DNA of 6,080 bases from Verrucomicrobiia bacterium (GCA_030042375.1 JASHZU010000295.1:1-6080); one strand, 5' to 3'. Numbered from the stretch's first letter, positions 1 to 5,979 are shown. The notes: generated by a model from the letters alone, not told the origin. Numbers and translations are program-made.

Positions 1-102
1 GATGGATAAATTTTGCGGCGTAATGCCCACGGCCTCCGCCAAATCGTTCAGCCGCATTTTTCGCTGTGCCAGGACCACGTCCAAATTAATAATGATAGGC
101 AT
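1..102 (-). CDS. Cro/CI-family (XRE, YozG-like) regulator, 5' part only
   Basis: This is the first 34 codons of a gene that runs off the left edge of the window. The visible protein starts MPIIINLDVVLAQRKM. It then shows a helix-turn-helix: a first helix around residues 18-25 (LNDLAEAVG) and the start of the recognition helix at 27-34 (ITPQNLSI). This N-terminus is typical of the compact regulators of about 65-75 residues related to B. subtilis YozG, which bind DNA as dimers. The ATG at 100-102 lies 4 nt after the TAG stop of the upstream DUF2975 gene. No good Shine-Dalgarno sequence precedes it, so translation is probably coupled to that gene. The pairing with DUF2975 is a recurrent gene neighbourhood and supports the call strongly. 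Autoregulation through the inverted repeat at 693-715 is my inference. Confidence 0.88.
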   Translation of the reverse strand, partial: MPIIINLDVVLAQRKMRLNDLAEAVGITPQNLSI

Positions 103-106
103 GGCG

Positions 107-652
107 CTAAACGGTTAAGGCCTGTTCCTCCTGAATTTTCCGTCCCTCGTCGGAAATCCAGGCGATAAAGAGAATTAAAAAACCGGGGAATAAAGCAAAA
201 ATCAAAGCCAGTAAATACACCAGCGAAAGCCCCCATCCGGAAAACGTAAATTCCCTTGTCGGATGAACCAAAATGAGCCGATAGGAAACGTCCAGAAACG
301 CCTTCAACAAATAGGCGCAGCCCGCCAAACGAATATAATCACCGATTTTCGATGTAAAAAGTTCGCCGCGCGCATAAATGGTAAACAGCTTGAAGCAGAA
401 CCAGGCGAAGATCCCTTCGGTAATTCTGCAGGCGGCTTCAATCCAACTGCCCGCGTACTCCCGGATGACTTCAGTCTGGCCGTTCAAAGGATATTCAAAT
501 CTGTGTCCCGTGAGGATTTGGATGGCAATGCCCAGTCCGATATAAACGGAAAAGAGGGCGGCGACCAAAAATAGCCATTTGAAAATGCTGCTGACTTTAA
601 TGATGCGGTTTATCCGTGTTGTGGCGCTTTGAGAAATTTCATTCGCATTCAT
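107..652 (-). CDS. DUF2975 family membrane protein (YoaS-like)
   Basis: This 181-residue integral membrane protein has four predicted transmembrane segments, at about residues 24-46, 71-92, 106-128 and 141-165. Two features mark it as DUF2975: the short conserved stretch after the second segment (ARGELFT, 94-100) and the charged C-terminus ending EEQALTV (175-181). The biochemical role of the family is unknown. Its members are almost always paired with a small XRE regulator, as here (the regulator starts 4 nt downstream), so the two probably form one regulated unit. The start at 650-652 is the only in-frame ATG that leaves the N-terminus before the first membrane segment intact. It is odd, however, that a perfect GGAGG (654-658) sits just 1 nt from this ATG, closer than usual. 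An AT-rich 95-bp gap separates the gene from the HYR gene upstream, so it probably has its own promoter. Confidence 0.9.
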   Translation of the reverse strand: MNANEISQSATTRINRIIKVSSIFKWLFLVAALFSVYIGLGIAIQILTGHRFEYPLNGQTEVIREYAGSWIEAACRITEGIFAWFCFKLFTIYARGELFTSKIGDYIRLAGCAYLLKAFLDVSYRLILVHPTREFTFSGWGLSLVYLLALIFALFPGFLILFIAWISDEGRKIQEEQALTV

Positions 653-653
653 G

Positions 654-658
654 CCTCC
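654..658 (-). promoter_or_regulatory. Shine-Dalgarno GGAGG unusually close to the DUF2975 start
   Basis: Read on the minus strand, GGAGG is followed by a single C and then the ATG at 652-650. The same GGAGG is 5 nt from an out-of-frame ATG at 648-646, which opens a 12-codon ORF (MRMKFLKAPQHG, stop at 612-610). A ribosome recruited here therefore has two competing starts. The site itself is plain to see. Which start is used cannot be decided from sequence. Confidence 0.6.
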
Positions 659-692
659 AAAATACCGGATTTATACGTTGTATGTCAACTAT

Positions 693-715
693 TATTTATC
701 GATAAACGATAAATA
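693..715. promoter_or_regulatory. Perfect 9-bp inverted repeat, candidate operator for the YozG/YoaS-like pair
   Basis: The arms TATTTATCG (693-701) and CGATAAATA (707-715) are exact reverse complements around a 5-nt spacer. Inside lie three overlapping or adjacent copies of one 7-mer: TTTATCG at 695-701, CGATAAA at 700-706 and CGATAAA at 707-713. The first two copies form a perfect 12-bp palindrome (695-706). The element ends 41 bp upstream of the DUF2975 start, in the only long non-coding gap before the gene pair. A TTGACA (minus strand, 683-688) follows directly, but the hexamer 17 bp further on (GTATTT, 660-665) is a poor -10 box, so the promoter is not fixed. Dimeric Cro/CI-type regulators often bind symmetric sites of this size in front of their own operon. 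Assigning this site to the regulator is inference. No U-run follows that would make it a terminator. Confidence 0.5.
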
Positions 716-747
716 CTTTATGTTTAACAAGTTCGTATTTTTCCGAA

Positions 748-2430
748 TTAAAAAATATGGGACCAGAATCCATGCTTCGCCGGAGGCTTATGTTTTTGGG
801 TCGTTCCTGTGCCTGAGCCGCAATTGCTCAGTACGACCACAGTGAAGCTGCACGAATTACTATTGCCGCAACAATCCGTGGCGACGCACTTGACCATGTT
901 GGTGCTATTAGGAGCGAAAGAAGTGCCCGAGGGCGGCGTGCAAACCACCGTGACATTGGTACAGGTGGAACTGGACGCGGTCGCATTGTAATAAACCGGC
1001 ACATTTGTGCAGGAATTAACCACGAATTCGTTTCCCTCTAAATTGGCGGGCCCATAGCTGATGGTGCTGCATCCGCTCGTTCCTTCCTCCGCGACCGACA
1101 CATCATCAATAAAGTAATAGGCGAACAGGGAGCCATAGGGGCCACCCGGAGTTTCATAAGAAACTGTCGGTTCGGTCGGCGTTGCGGAGTTGGGATAAAA
1201 GTTGCCGATAGTCAGGTAGGATTCTCCACCAGTCGCTGTATAAGTTCCTTCGATCAAAGTCCAGTTGGTGTAGAGAAGAAAATTCCCCGCGGGATTGCGC
1301 ACGGTCGGCGTGACGATAAACGGTTCCGCTCCGTTACCCAGTTCGCCCACCTGGCTTTCTTTTTTCACTGAAAGGTACGCGCCCAAATTATCAATCGCGC
1401 AACTGCCCAGGTTCGCATGTGAGGCGTAAAAGCCCACCTGATACTTATGACCCGCCACGAGTGGATTGGTCAGCTTGACTTCCAGGTAGGTACGTTCGCT
1501 CTGGTCGGCAGGCGGCAGGGAATTGCCGACTTCAGGAATATTATCCATAGCGATGATACCAGCATAGCCCTGTCCGCTATGTGGCGACAATTCTCCACGG
1601 CCGGTGTAATAATTGATCGGCACTCCGATGAAGGGATTGTCGCCGGCACAGGTATTGTAATAGTCAGGCGCGCTCGCATTAACAGAAAACCACGGTGTCG
1701 CCAGGGTGATTTGACCCTGGACTGTGGGACAACTGGTGTAGGTTTCAAACCCAGGGTTGGGGACCAAATTGGTTCCCGGGCCGCTATTGGTACAGGACAT
1801 TACCATGATATTACTTGGGCAATTAATGGCCGGCGGGTTGGTGTCCTGGATGACTGTCACGGTAAAATTGGTATGTCCGCAATTCCCGCAGTCAGAGACG
1901 GCCACACACGATACCGTGGTAATGCCGGGAAGAAGGCAACTGCCGTCCGGCGGATCAAACGTCGGGGTGATATTCGTATTTTCTCCGCAAGTGGGATCAA
2001 TCGCCCTTAACGGGTAGTGGACCACCGTACAATCACCACAGGCATGGACCACGAGATTGCTCGCGTTCAGGAAGTAAACAAACCGGTTGTTGCAGTTATC
2101 GCAAATGTTACTGATCACGTCTACCTTGAAATAGTTCGTGGCCGCATTTCCGCAGTCATCGGTTACTCTCACCTCCACCGTGTGCGTTCCGGGATCAAAA
2201 CAAGTCCTTTGCGGGGGATCATAGGTTACCGTGACGCCGTTCGTGCAACAGGCATCTGTAACCGCAATCGCGCTATAAGTGACTATGACACAATTGCTGC
2301 AGACATTCGTAATGAGAATATCCGGGCAAATGATGGTGATGCAACCGGCCGGCGATGGGCACGGGGTGAAGAGGGCTAAACCTGCCATAACTGGAACAAT
2401 CGGTAACAGACTCCGAAGCACGGTTTTCAT
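748..2430 (-). CDS. Secreted Cys-rich HYR-repeat protein with inserted jelly-roll-like domain
   Basis: This is a 560-residue exported protein. Residues 1-28 form a Sec signal peptide with a basic start (MKTVLR), a hydrophobic core and SPA before the likely cut. A lipoprotein cut before Cys30 is possible but fits poorly. Two HYR-type immunoglobulin-like repeats follow, at about 31-107 and 114-194. A third begins at about 199 (PPAINCPSNIMVMSCTN), breaks off at about 215 and resumes at about 468-534 (VVNSCTNVPVYYN to CSFTVVV). Between them is a domain of roughly 235 residues with NLVPNPGFE (221-229), a GNFLLYTNW...GTYTATGGESYLTIGNF stretch (382-411) and YYFIDDVSV (438-446). These are hallmarks of a beta-sandwich domain common in Bacteroidota surface and gliding-associated proteins. 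There are 32 Cys in all, with CxxC at 44-47, 110-113, 131-134 and 181-184. The tail is short and basic, with no recognised sorting signal. A role in adhesion or glycan binding is inferred. No Shine-Dalgarno sequence is evident at the ATG. Confidence 0.85.
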   Translation of the reverse strand: MKTVLRSLLPIVPVMAGLALFTPCPSPAGCITIICPDILITNVCSNCVIVTYSAIAVTDACCTNGVTVTYDPPQRTCFDPGTHTVEVRVTDDCGNAATNYFKVDVISNICDNCNNRFVYFLNASNLVVHACGDCTVVHYPLRAIDPTCGENTNITPTFDPPDGSCLLPGITTVSCVAVSDCGNCGHTNFTVTVIQDTNPPAINCPSNIMVMSCTNSGPGTNLVPNPGFETYTSCPTVQGQITLATPWFSVNASAPDYYNTCAGDNPFIGVPINYYTGRGELSPHSGQGYAGIIAMDNIPEVGNSLPPADQSERTYLEVKLTNPLVAGHKYQVGFYASHANLGSCAIDNLGAYLSVKKESQVGELGNGAEPFIVTPTVRNPAGNFLLYTNWTLIEGTYTATGGESYLTIGNFYPNSATPTEPTVSYETPGGPYGSLFAYYFIDDVSVAEEGTSGCSTISYGPANLEGNEFVVNSCTNVPVYYNATASSSTCTNVTVVCTPPSGTSFAPNSTNMVKCVATDCCGNSNSCSFTVVVLSNCGSGTGTTQKHKPPAKHGFWSHIF

Positions 2431-2523
2431 AATGAATTAAAGTTTGGTTATGCCTCTGGCCAAACGATGCCCGAATCGCTGGTGACATTAGAGTAATGGA
2501 TTCGTAGTGCAAGCGAATTTCAT

Positions 2524-2546
2524 GGAAGGCGATCCCTGCCTTTTTT
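2524..2546 (+). terminator. Weak terminator-like hairpin in the aminopeptidase leader
   Basis: AAGGC (2526-2530) pairs with GCCTT (2538-2542) across a 7-nt loop, and two G-U pairs can extend the stem. The T-run 2541-2546 closes it. It points towards the aminopeptidase gene and ends 47 nt before its ATG. No plus-strand gene lies upstream in the window, so if it is real it would act as a leader attenuator. The short stem makes chance occurrence quite possible. Confidence 0.25.
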
Positions 2547-2593
2547 CTATTCTAGCAAATTCCGGAAATTCATTTACCTTCCACGGACAATTT

Positions 2594-3703
2594 ATGACTG
2601 ATCCGCGTTATACCAAACTTGCCAAACTTCTGGTCAATTACTCCACCCAAATAAAAAAGGGCGACCACGCGCTCCTGGACATGATTGACGTACCGGACGA
2701 ATTTTCGATTGAACTCATCCGTGCTGTGCGCCAGGCCGGCGGCCTGCCGTTTATCGAGGCACGCCACACCCGCCTGACCCGCGAAATCCTGCGCGATATC
2801 AATGAGTCGCAGGCCGCGCAGATTCGTGACATCGAAATGTTCCGCATGAAAAAGATGCAAGCCTACATCGCCATTCGTGGCAGCGCCAACGCCACTGAAA
2901 ATGCCGACGTGCCCAGCAACCTCATGCAGTTGTATTCCAAGACGATTCGTCCCGTGCAGGATTATCGCGTGAACAAGACCCGTTGGTGCGTGCTGCGCTG
3001 GCCCACGCCCAGCATGGCCCAGGCCGCCGGCATGAGTACCGAAGCGTTTGAAAATTTGTATTTCGATGTCTGTACCATGGATTACGCGAAAATGGCCCGC
3101 GCCATGGTCCCGCTCGAGCGCCGCATGAAACGCGCCGACAAAGTCCATCTCAGGGCTCCGGGCACCGACCTTACGTTTAGCATCAAAGGCATCGGCGCCA
3201 AGATGTGCAAGGGCGACCGCAACATTCCCGATGGCGAAGTCTTTTCCTGCCCGGTGAAAAATTCCGTGAACGGCACGATTCAGTTCAATACGCCCACGCT
3301 TTATTCCGGCACCAAGTTTGAAAACGTGCGCCTCGAATTTAACGACGGCAAAATCGTTGGTGCGACCGCCAACAACACCAAACGCATTAACGAAATTCTC
3401 GATACCGATGCCGGCGCGCGGTACGTGGGAGAATTTTCCCTCGGCTTCAATCCCTATATCCTCAGTCCCATGTGCGACATTTTGTTTGATGAAAAAATCG
3501 CCGGCTCGCTGCACTTCACGCCCGGCCAGGCCTACGAGGAATGCGACAACGGCAACCGCAGCGCCGTGCATTGGGATATGGTCCTCATCCAGCGCAAAGA
3601 ATGGGGCGGGGGAGAAGTGTGGTTCGACGGCGAACTCATCCGCAAAGACGGTATCTTCCTGCCTGCGGATTTGAAGGGCCTCAATCCGACGAATTTGAAG
3701 TAA
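2594..3703 (+). CDS. M29-family (thermophilic type) metallo-aminopeptidase
   Basis: This 369-residue enzyme is expected to be cytosolic and to remove N-terminal residues from peptides using two divalent metal ions. Every hallmark of the M29 (AmpS/PepS/aminopeptidase T) family is present in order: Glu215 in IPDGEVF, Glu280 in VGEFSLG, His307 with Tyr314 seven residues later in LHFTPGQAY, and the His326-x-Asp328 pair in SAVHWDM. By family precedent Glu215, Glu280, His307, His326 and Asp328 bind metal and Tyr314 is catalytic. The His307-to-His326 gap is 19 residues. From memory it is about 30 in AmpS, so this appears to be a shorter-loop branch. I chose the ATG at 2594 because homologues begin M-x-D-P-R-Y-x-K-L-A-K. 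The frame stays open upstream to a GTG at 2507, but that extension (MQANFMEGDP...) does not look like family sequence. There is no signal peptide. The stop lies 4 nt from the stop of the converging pilin gene. Peptide substrates are unknown. Confidence 0.9.
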   Translation: MTDPRYTKLAKLLVNYSTQIKKGDHALLDMIDVPDEFSIELIRAVRQAGGLPFIEARHTRLTREILRDINESQAAQIRDIEMFRMKKMQAYIAIRGSANATENADVPSNLMQLYSKTIRPVQDYRVNKTRWCVLRWPTPSMAQAAGMSTEAFENLYFDVCTMDYAKMARAMVPLERRMKRADKVHLRAPGTDLTFSIKGIGAKMCKGDRNIPDGEVFSCPVKNSVNGTIQFNTPTLYSGTKFENVRLEFNDGKIVGATANNTKRINEILDTDAGARYVGEFSLGFNPYILSPMCDILFDEKIAGSLHFTPGQAYEECDNGNRSAVHWDMVLIQRKEWGGGEVWFDGELIRKDGIFLPADLKGLNPTNLK

Positions 3704-3707
3704 GCTG

Positions 3708-4592
3708 TCACGGATTTACTGCCCGATAAGCCGGGTTCCAAATGATATCGGGATTCAGCCATTCCCAGCGGCTGTCCTGCTCGCGGTTGACATAGGAATT
3801 GGCGTAATAACTGGCGTGTCCATCGGTAAAATTTAAAATTCCTCCGCCGTCATTATGCCGCGCGGGAAACGACCGCCAGCGCAACGCTGGGTTGAGGGAG
3901 TACGTATAATTGTCAGGCGAATAACCGTTATTCTGCCCTTCTTCGTAATTGAAAACGGCATCTTCCATAAAGACCGTGGCCGAAGGTTTGGCGAGGGAAG
4001 ACAACCTTGGCTCCTGGGGAAAAGGCATGTATTCTCCCGGGGCCTGGTCAAAATCCTGGTTAGGACTTCCTTTCAAATCAATATTCATTACGTAGCTGAA
4101 AAATCCCCCGGCTCCCGCGCCTTGTAAATTCTGCAAATCCTGCTGTGACATCGTGGCTGCCGGGCATTCCCATATTTTTCCAACACCGCCGGCAAAGGGC
4201 AGAATTTTCGAATTCTCCACCGCCGAAGTCGTGGCGTTTGAAGCATAGTCTGAGAGGTCGTGTTCATTGACCAACTCCGGCAGACAATTGATCCAGTTGG
4301 CGGCGTTGAATTGCATGTTGCTTCCCGGGTAGATATCGCCGTTGTCCCGGTCCAGGCCATCGCAGGGGATGCCATCGTGATTGCTGGACGCATAGATTTG
4401 TTCCGCCAGGCCCCATTGCCGCAAATTGGACATGCAGCTGGTCGTGTGCGCCCGGGCTTTGGCTTTGGCCAGCACCGGCAGGAGCAGGGCGGCCAGGATG
4501 GCGATAATGGCAATGGCGACTAAAAGCTCGATCAAATTGAAAGCGCAAACCGTCCGGTAAATTCTCTCCTGGTTTTTGTCCGGGATTTTCAT
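3708..4592 (-). CDS. Prepilin-like protein with N-terminal methylation motif and H-Xn-DG motif
   Basis: This 294-residue protein is a type IV pilin-like or type II secretion pseudopilin-like protein. A basic leader ends CA, with cleavage expected between Ala17 and Phe18. The mature protein would begin [25 protein letters not shown], split here as [10 protein letters not shown] and [15 protein letters not shown], with the conserved Glu at mature position 5 (Glu22). This hydrophobic helix (18-41) anchors and packs the subunit. The residue before the cut is Ala where Gly is the rule. Typical downstream family text follows: [12 protein letters not shown] (52-63), WECPA (141-145) and, near the C-terminus, [19 protein letters not shown] (245-263). 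The last is the processing-associated H-X9-DG motif, but with ten residues between His246 and Asp257. Such proteins are abundant in Planctomycetota and Verrucomicrobiota, usually as scattered single genes, as here: no secretion ATPase or peptidase is nearby. The start has only a weak AGG ribosome site. A role in the cell envelope or in secretion is inferred. Confidence 0.88.
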   Translation of the reverse strand: MKIPDKNQERIYRTVCAFNLIELLVAIAIIAILAALLLPVLAKAKARAHTTSCMSNLRQWGLAEQIYASSNHDGIPCDGLDRDNGDIYPGSNMQFNAANWINCLPELVNEHDLSDYASNATTSAVENSKILPFAGGVGKIWECPAATMSQQDLQNLQGAGAGGFFSYVMNIDLKGSPNQDFDQAPGEYMPFPQEPRLSSLAKPSATVFMEDAVFNYEEGQNNGYSPDNYTYSLNPALRWRSFPARHNDGGGILNFTDGHASYYANSYVNREQDSRWEWLNPDIIWNPAYRAVNP

Positions 4593-4615
4593 CGTGCCTG
4601 CTGATTTCGGCTTAC

Positions 4616-4645
4616 TCTATAGGCGAACGCTTATCGTCGAATCAA
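4616..4645 (-). promoter_or_regulatory. Candidate sigma70-type promoter of the pilin gene
   Basis: Read on the minus strand, TTGATT (4645-4640) and TATAGA (4621-4616) are spaced by 18 bp, each matching four of six consensus bases. Transcription would begin roughly 15-20 nt before the pilin ATG at 4592. The 10-bp AAAAATTTTT tract at 4649-4658 sits directly upstream and may bend the DNA. This rests on pattern only. Confidence 0.3.
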
Positions 4646-4684
4646 CTGAAAAATTTTTGGGAGAATGAGCGGAGTTTTCGGAAT

Positions 4685-4712
4685 TTGACTTCCGATAGGC
4701 GCGGCTTAGGCT
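4685..4712 (+). promoter_or_regulatory. Candidate promoter of the BamE-like gene
   Basis: TTGACT (4685-4690, five of six consensus bases) is followed after 16 bp by TAGGCT (4707-4712, three of six). It lies 19 nt before the ATG at 4732, leaving a short leader with no clear Shine-Dalgarno sequence. The -35 box is convincing and the -10 box is weak. Confidence 0.3.
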
Positions 4713-4731
4713 TGATGTATCTAACTCAAAT

Positions 4732-5118
4732 ATGAAAACCGTTATCCTTACACTTCTACTTGGTTGCGTCATGTCACTTCAGGCGTTTTCGGCGGATGAA
4801 CCGTTGATACCTGAGCCGTTGAATACTTTGCTTCCCAAGATAAAATCCGGCATGACTGTTTCTCAGGTTGAGTCGGTTTTGTCGCCATCTTATACGAATC
4901 TAACCACCCGGGGTGCGGTTTCGCCTTCTTACCAGAAGGGCTACGTTTACTATAGGCTCGATGACCGTTTTACACTTTCCGTTGGGTTCCTGAACCTTGC
5001 AAACGGCCGAAACATTACTCCGGTGGTTAATTTGAATATGCTGTTTTACGTTTCCGACGCGGAAACCGGGCGTCGTTTTGGAATATTGTTGGGTCGTTCA
5101 GGGAGCTCCTCCCAATGA
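4732..5118 (+). CDS. Small exported BamE/SmpA-like protein
   Basis: This 128-residue exported protein starts with an N-terminal signal peptide (MKTVILTLLLGCVMSLQAFSA, split as MKTVILTLLL and GCVMSLQAFSA), with cleavage likely near residues 20-21. LLGC at 9-12 resembles a lipobox. The segment before Cys12 is very short and hydrophobic sequence continues after it, so ordinary signal peptidase I cleavage is more likely. The segment LPKIKSGMTVSQVESVL (34-50) matches the pattern I-K-x-G-M-[ST]-x-x-x-V-E-x-x-L of the BamE/SmpA-OmlA fold. It is followed by strand-like YVYYRLDDRFTLSVGF (71-86), as expected for that alpha-beta fold. The family resemblance is by motif only, and true BamE function in outer-membrane assembly should not be assumed. 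The gene lies divergent from the pilin gene. The next plus-strand gene starts 82 nt after its stop, so the two may share a transcript. Confidence 0.65.
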   Translation: MKTVILTLLLGCVMSLQAFSADEPLIPEPLNTLLPKIKSGMTVSQVESVLSPSYTNLTTRGAVSPSYQKGYVYYRLDDRFTLSVGFLNLANGRNITPVVNLNMLFYVSDAETGRRFGILLGRSGSSSQ

Positions 5119-5200
5119 CGGCGTGGCCTGCACGCAAATTTTTCCGGACTTGTCGGAAAGAGCAGGGTGGTTCATTTTTGGTGCCTTAGACGGAATCCCT

Positions 5201-5866
5201 ATGAACGCACCCGATAATCTGGCAGCACAAATGGCCGGCAAAACGAATGAGGAATTATCGGCTATGTTCAGGCAGCCAGAGAATTGGCGGCCTGAAGCTC
5301 TCGACAGCGCGAGGGCCGAATTGCAGCGGCGCGGTATTGATGAAAGCACAACATCTATTGTCCCTCCCCCACTGCCAGGAGAACAGCCGCTATTTTTTGC
5401 CGTTTCTCCACTCAAGCTCGTTGTGATGGCCACTGTGACTTTTGGCATCTACCAGATCTACTGGTTTTATAAAAATTGGAAGCTCATCAAACAACGGACG
5501 AATAGCAACATCATGCCATTTTGGCGGGCCTTTTTTGGAGTGATATGGTGTTATCCATGTTTTCGAGAGGTTAAAGACGCCGCGACTTCTCGCGGGCTTT
5601 CGTTTCCATCGTCGCCAGGCTTGTTGGCGGCCGGTTGGATTATTTTGACGATTTTGTGGCGGCTGCCAGACCCCTATTGGTTTATATGTCTCCTGGCGCC
5701 GTTCGTGTTAGTTCCCGTCCAGAACACCATTAACCATTTGAACGCTATTGTCGCGCCAAATCATAATCCCAATTCCCGGTTTTCAGGCTGGAACATAGTT
5801 GGAATCGTATTCGGCGCCATAATTTTTGTGCTCGATATCATTGCCTTTTTTTCTCCGCAACCATAG
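5201..5866 (+). CDS. Multi-pass membrane protein, DUF4234-like, function unknown
   Basis: This 221-residue protein has a soluble N-terminal part and a membrane part. Residues 10-46 (MAGKTNEELSAMF ... SARAELQRRGID) resemble a short helical motif found at the start of many uncharacterised bacterial membrane proteins, with the pattern EEL-x(n)-PEALD-A-x-x-EL-x-RRG. A proline-rich linker (PPPLPGEQP, 55-63) leads to the core, whose signature VSPLKLVVMATVTFGIYQIYW (68-88) and FYKNWKLIK (89-97) resemble DUF4234-type proteins. Membrane segments are likely at about 70-90, 139-155, 158-175 and 198-217, and a further one at 105-120 is uncertain. I placed the start at the ATG at 5201, which has GGAA 5 nt upstream and gives the usual MN...L start. 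The open frame extends back to a TTG at 5078, but that would overlap the preceding gene. No enzymatic motif is visible. Confidence 0.75.
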   Translation: MNAPDNLAAQMAGKTNEELSAMFRQPENWRPEALDSARAELQRRGIDESTTSIVPPPLPGEQPLFFAVSPLKLVVMATVTFGIYQIYWFYKNWKLIKQRTNSNIMPFWRAFFGVIWCYPCFREVKDAATSRGLSFPSSPGLLAAGWIILTILWRLPDPYWFICLLAPFVLVPVQNTINHLNAIVAPNHNPNSRFSGWNIVGIVFGAIIFVLDIIAFFSPQP

Positions 5867-5869
5867 TAG

Positions 5870-5968
5870 ATGCAGCGCTGCGTAGCCCCCCGTGCCAGGG
5901 CCAACGCCGCCTTTAAAGCATTACGAGCAGTTTTTCATTCCCTGAAACCTCTTTCTCCGGCAAAATAG
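5870..5968 (+). other. Possible 32-codon upstream ORF before nusB
   Basis: An ATG at 5870 opens a 32-residue basic ORF (starting MQRCVAPRARAN, ending SLKPLSPAK) whose TAG stop at 5966-5968 overlaps the AGGAG ribosome site of nusB. It has no Shine-Dalgarno sequence of its own and I recognise no family. The spacer also holds the 10-bp palindrome GCAGCGCTGC (5872-5881), which has no T-run and so is not an intrinsic terminator. A chance ORF is the more likely explanation. Confidence 0.15.
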
Positions 5969-5979
5969 GAGTACCAAGT

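Noticed and set aside
725..752. An imperfect hairpin (TTCG/CGAA) just after the HYR gene stop, as a terminator.
   Set aside because: The stem is only four pairs before a mismatch, and no T-run follows on the minus strand.
1447..2379. Several open frames on the plus strand opposite the HYR gene (1447-2010, 1757-2017, 2017-2379).
   Set aside because: They have no recognisable domains or ribosome sites, and the minus-strand frame has a signal peptide and clear repeats.
2570..3571. A 333-codon open frame on the minus strand opposite the aminopeptidase gene.
   Set aside because: Its protein is rich in Gly, Ala, His and Val with no family signature. It is the mirror of a GC-rich coding frame whose plus-strand product has an intact M29 active site.
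4649..4658. AAAAATTTTT in the divergent spacer, as a terminator or regulator site.
   Set aside because: It is a self-complementary A-tract with no GC stem. At most it is a bent or UP-like promoter element.
2412..4749. The HYR and BamE-like genes both begin ATGAAAACCGT, suggesting a duplicated promoter/start segment.
   Set aside because: The similarity stops after the first codons and does not extend upstream. MKT is a very common signal-peptide start.
5041..5200. A possible frameshift joining the BamE-like gene to the following membrane protein, because the second frame is open back to 5078.
   Set aside because: The N-terminus from 5201 fits a natural start with GGAA upstream, and the extension 5078-5200 does not continue the BamE-like sequence. 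Two separate genes are simpler.
5872..5881. The palindrome GCAGCGCTGC after the membrane protein gene, as a terminator.
   Set aside because: There is no loop and no T-run, and a 10-bp palindrome in GC-rich DNA is weak evidence.
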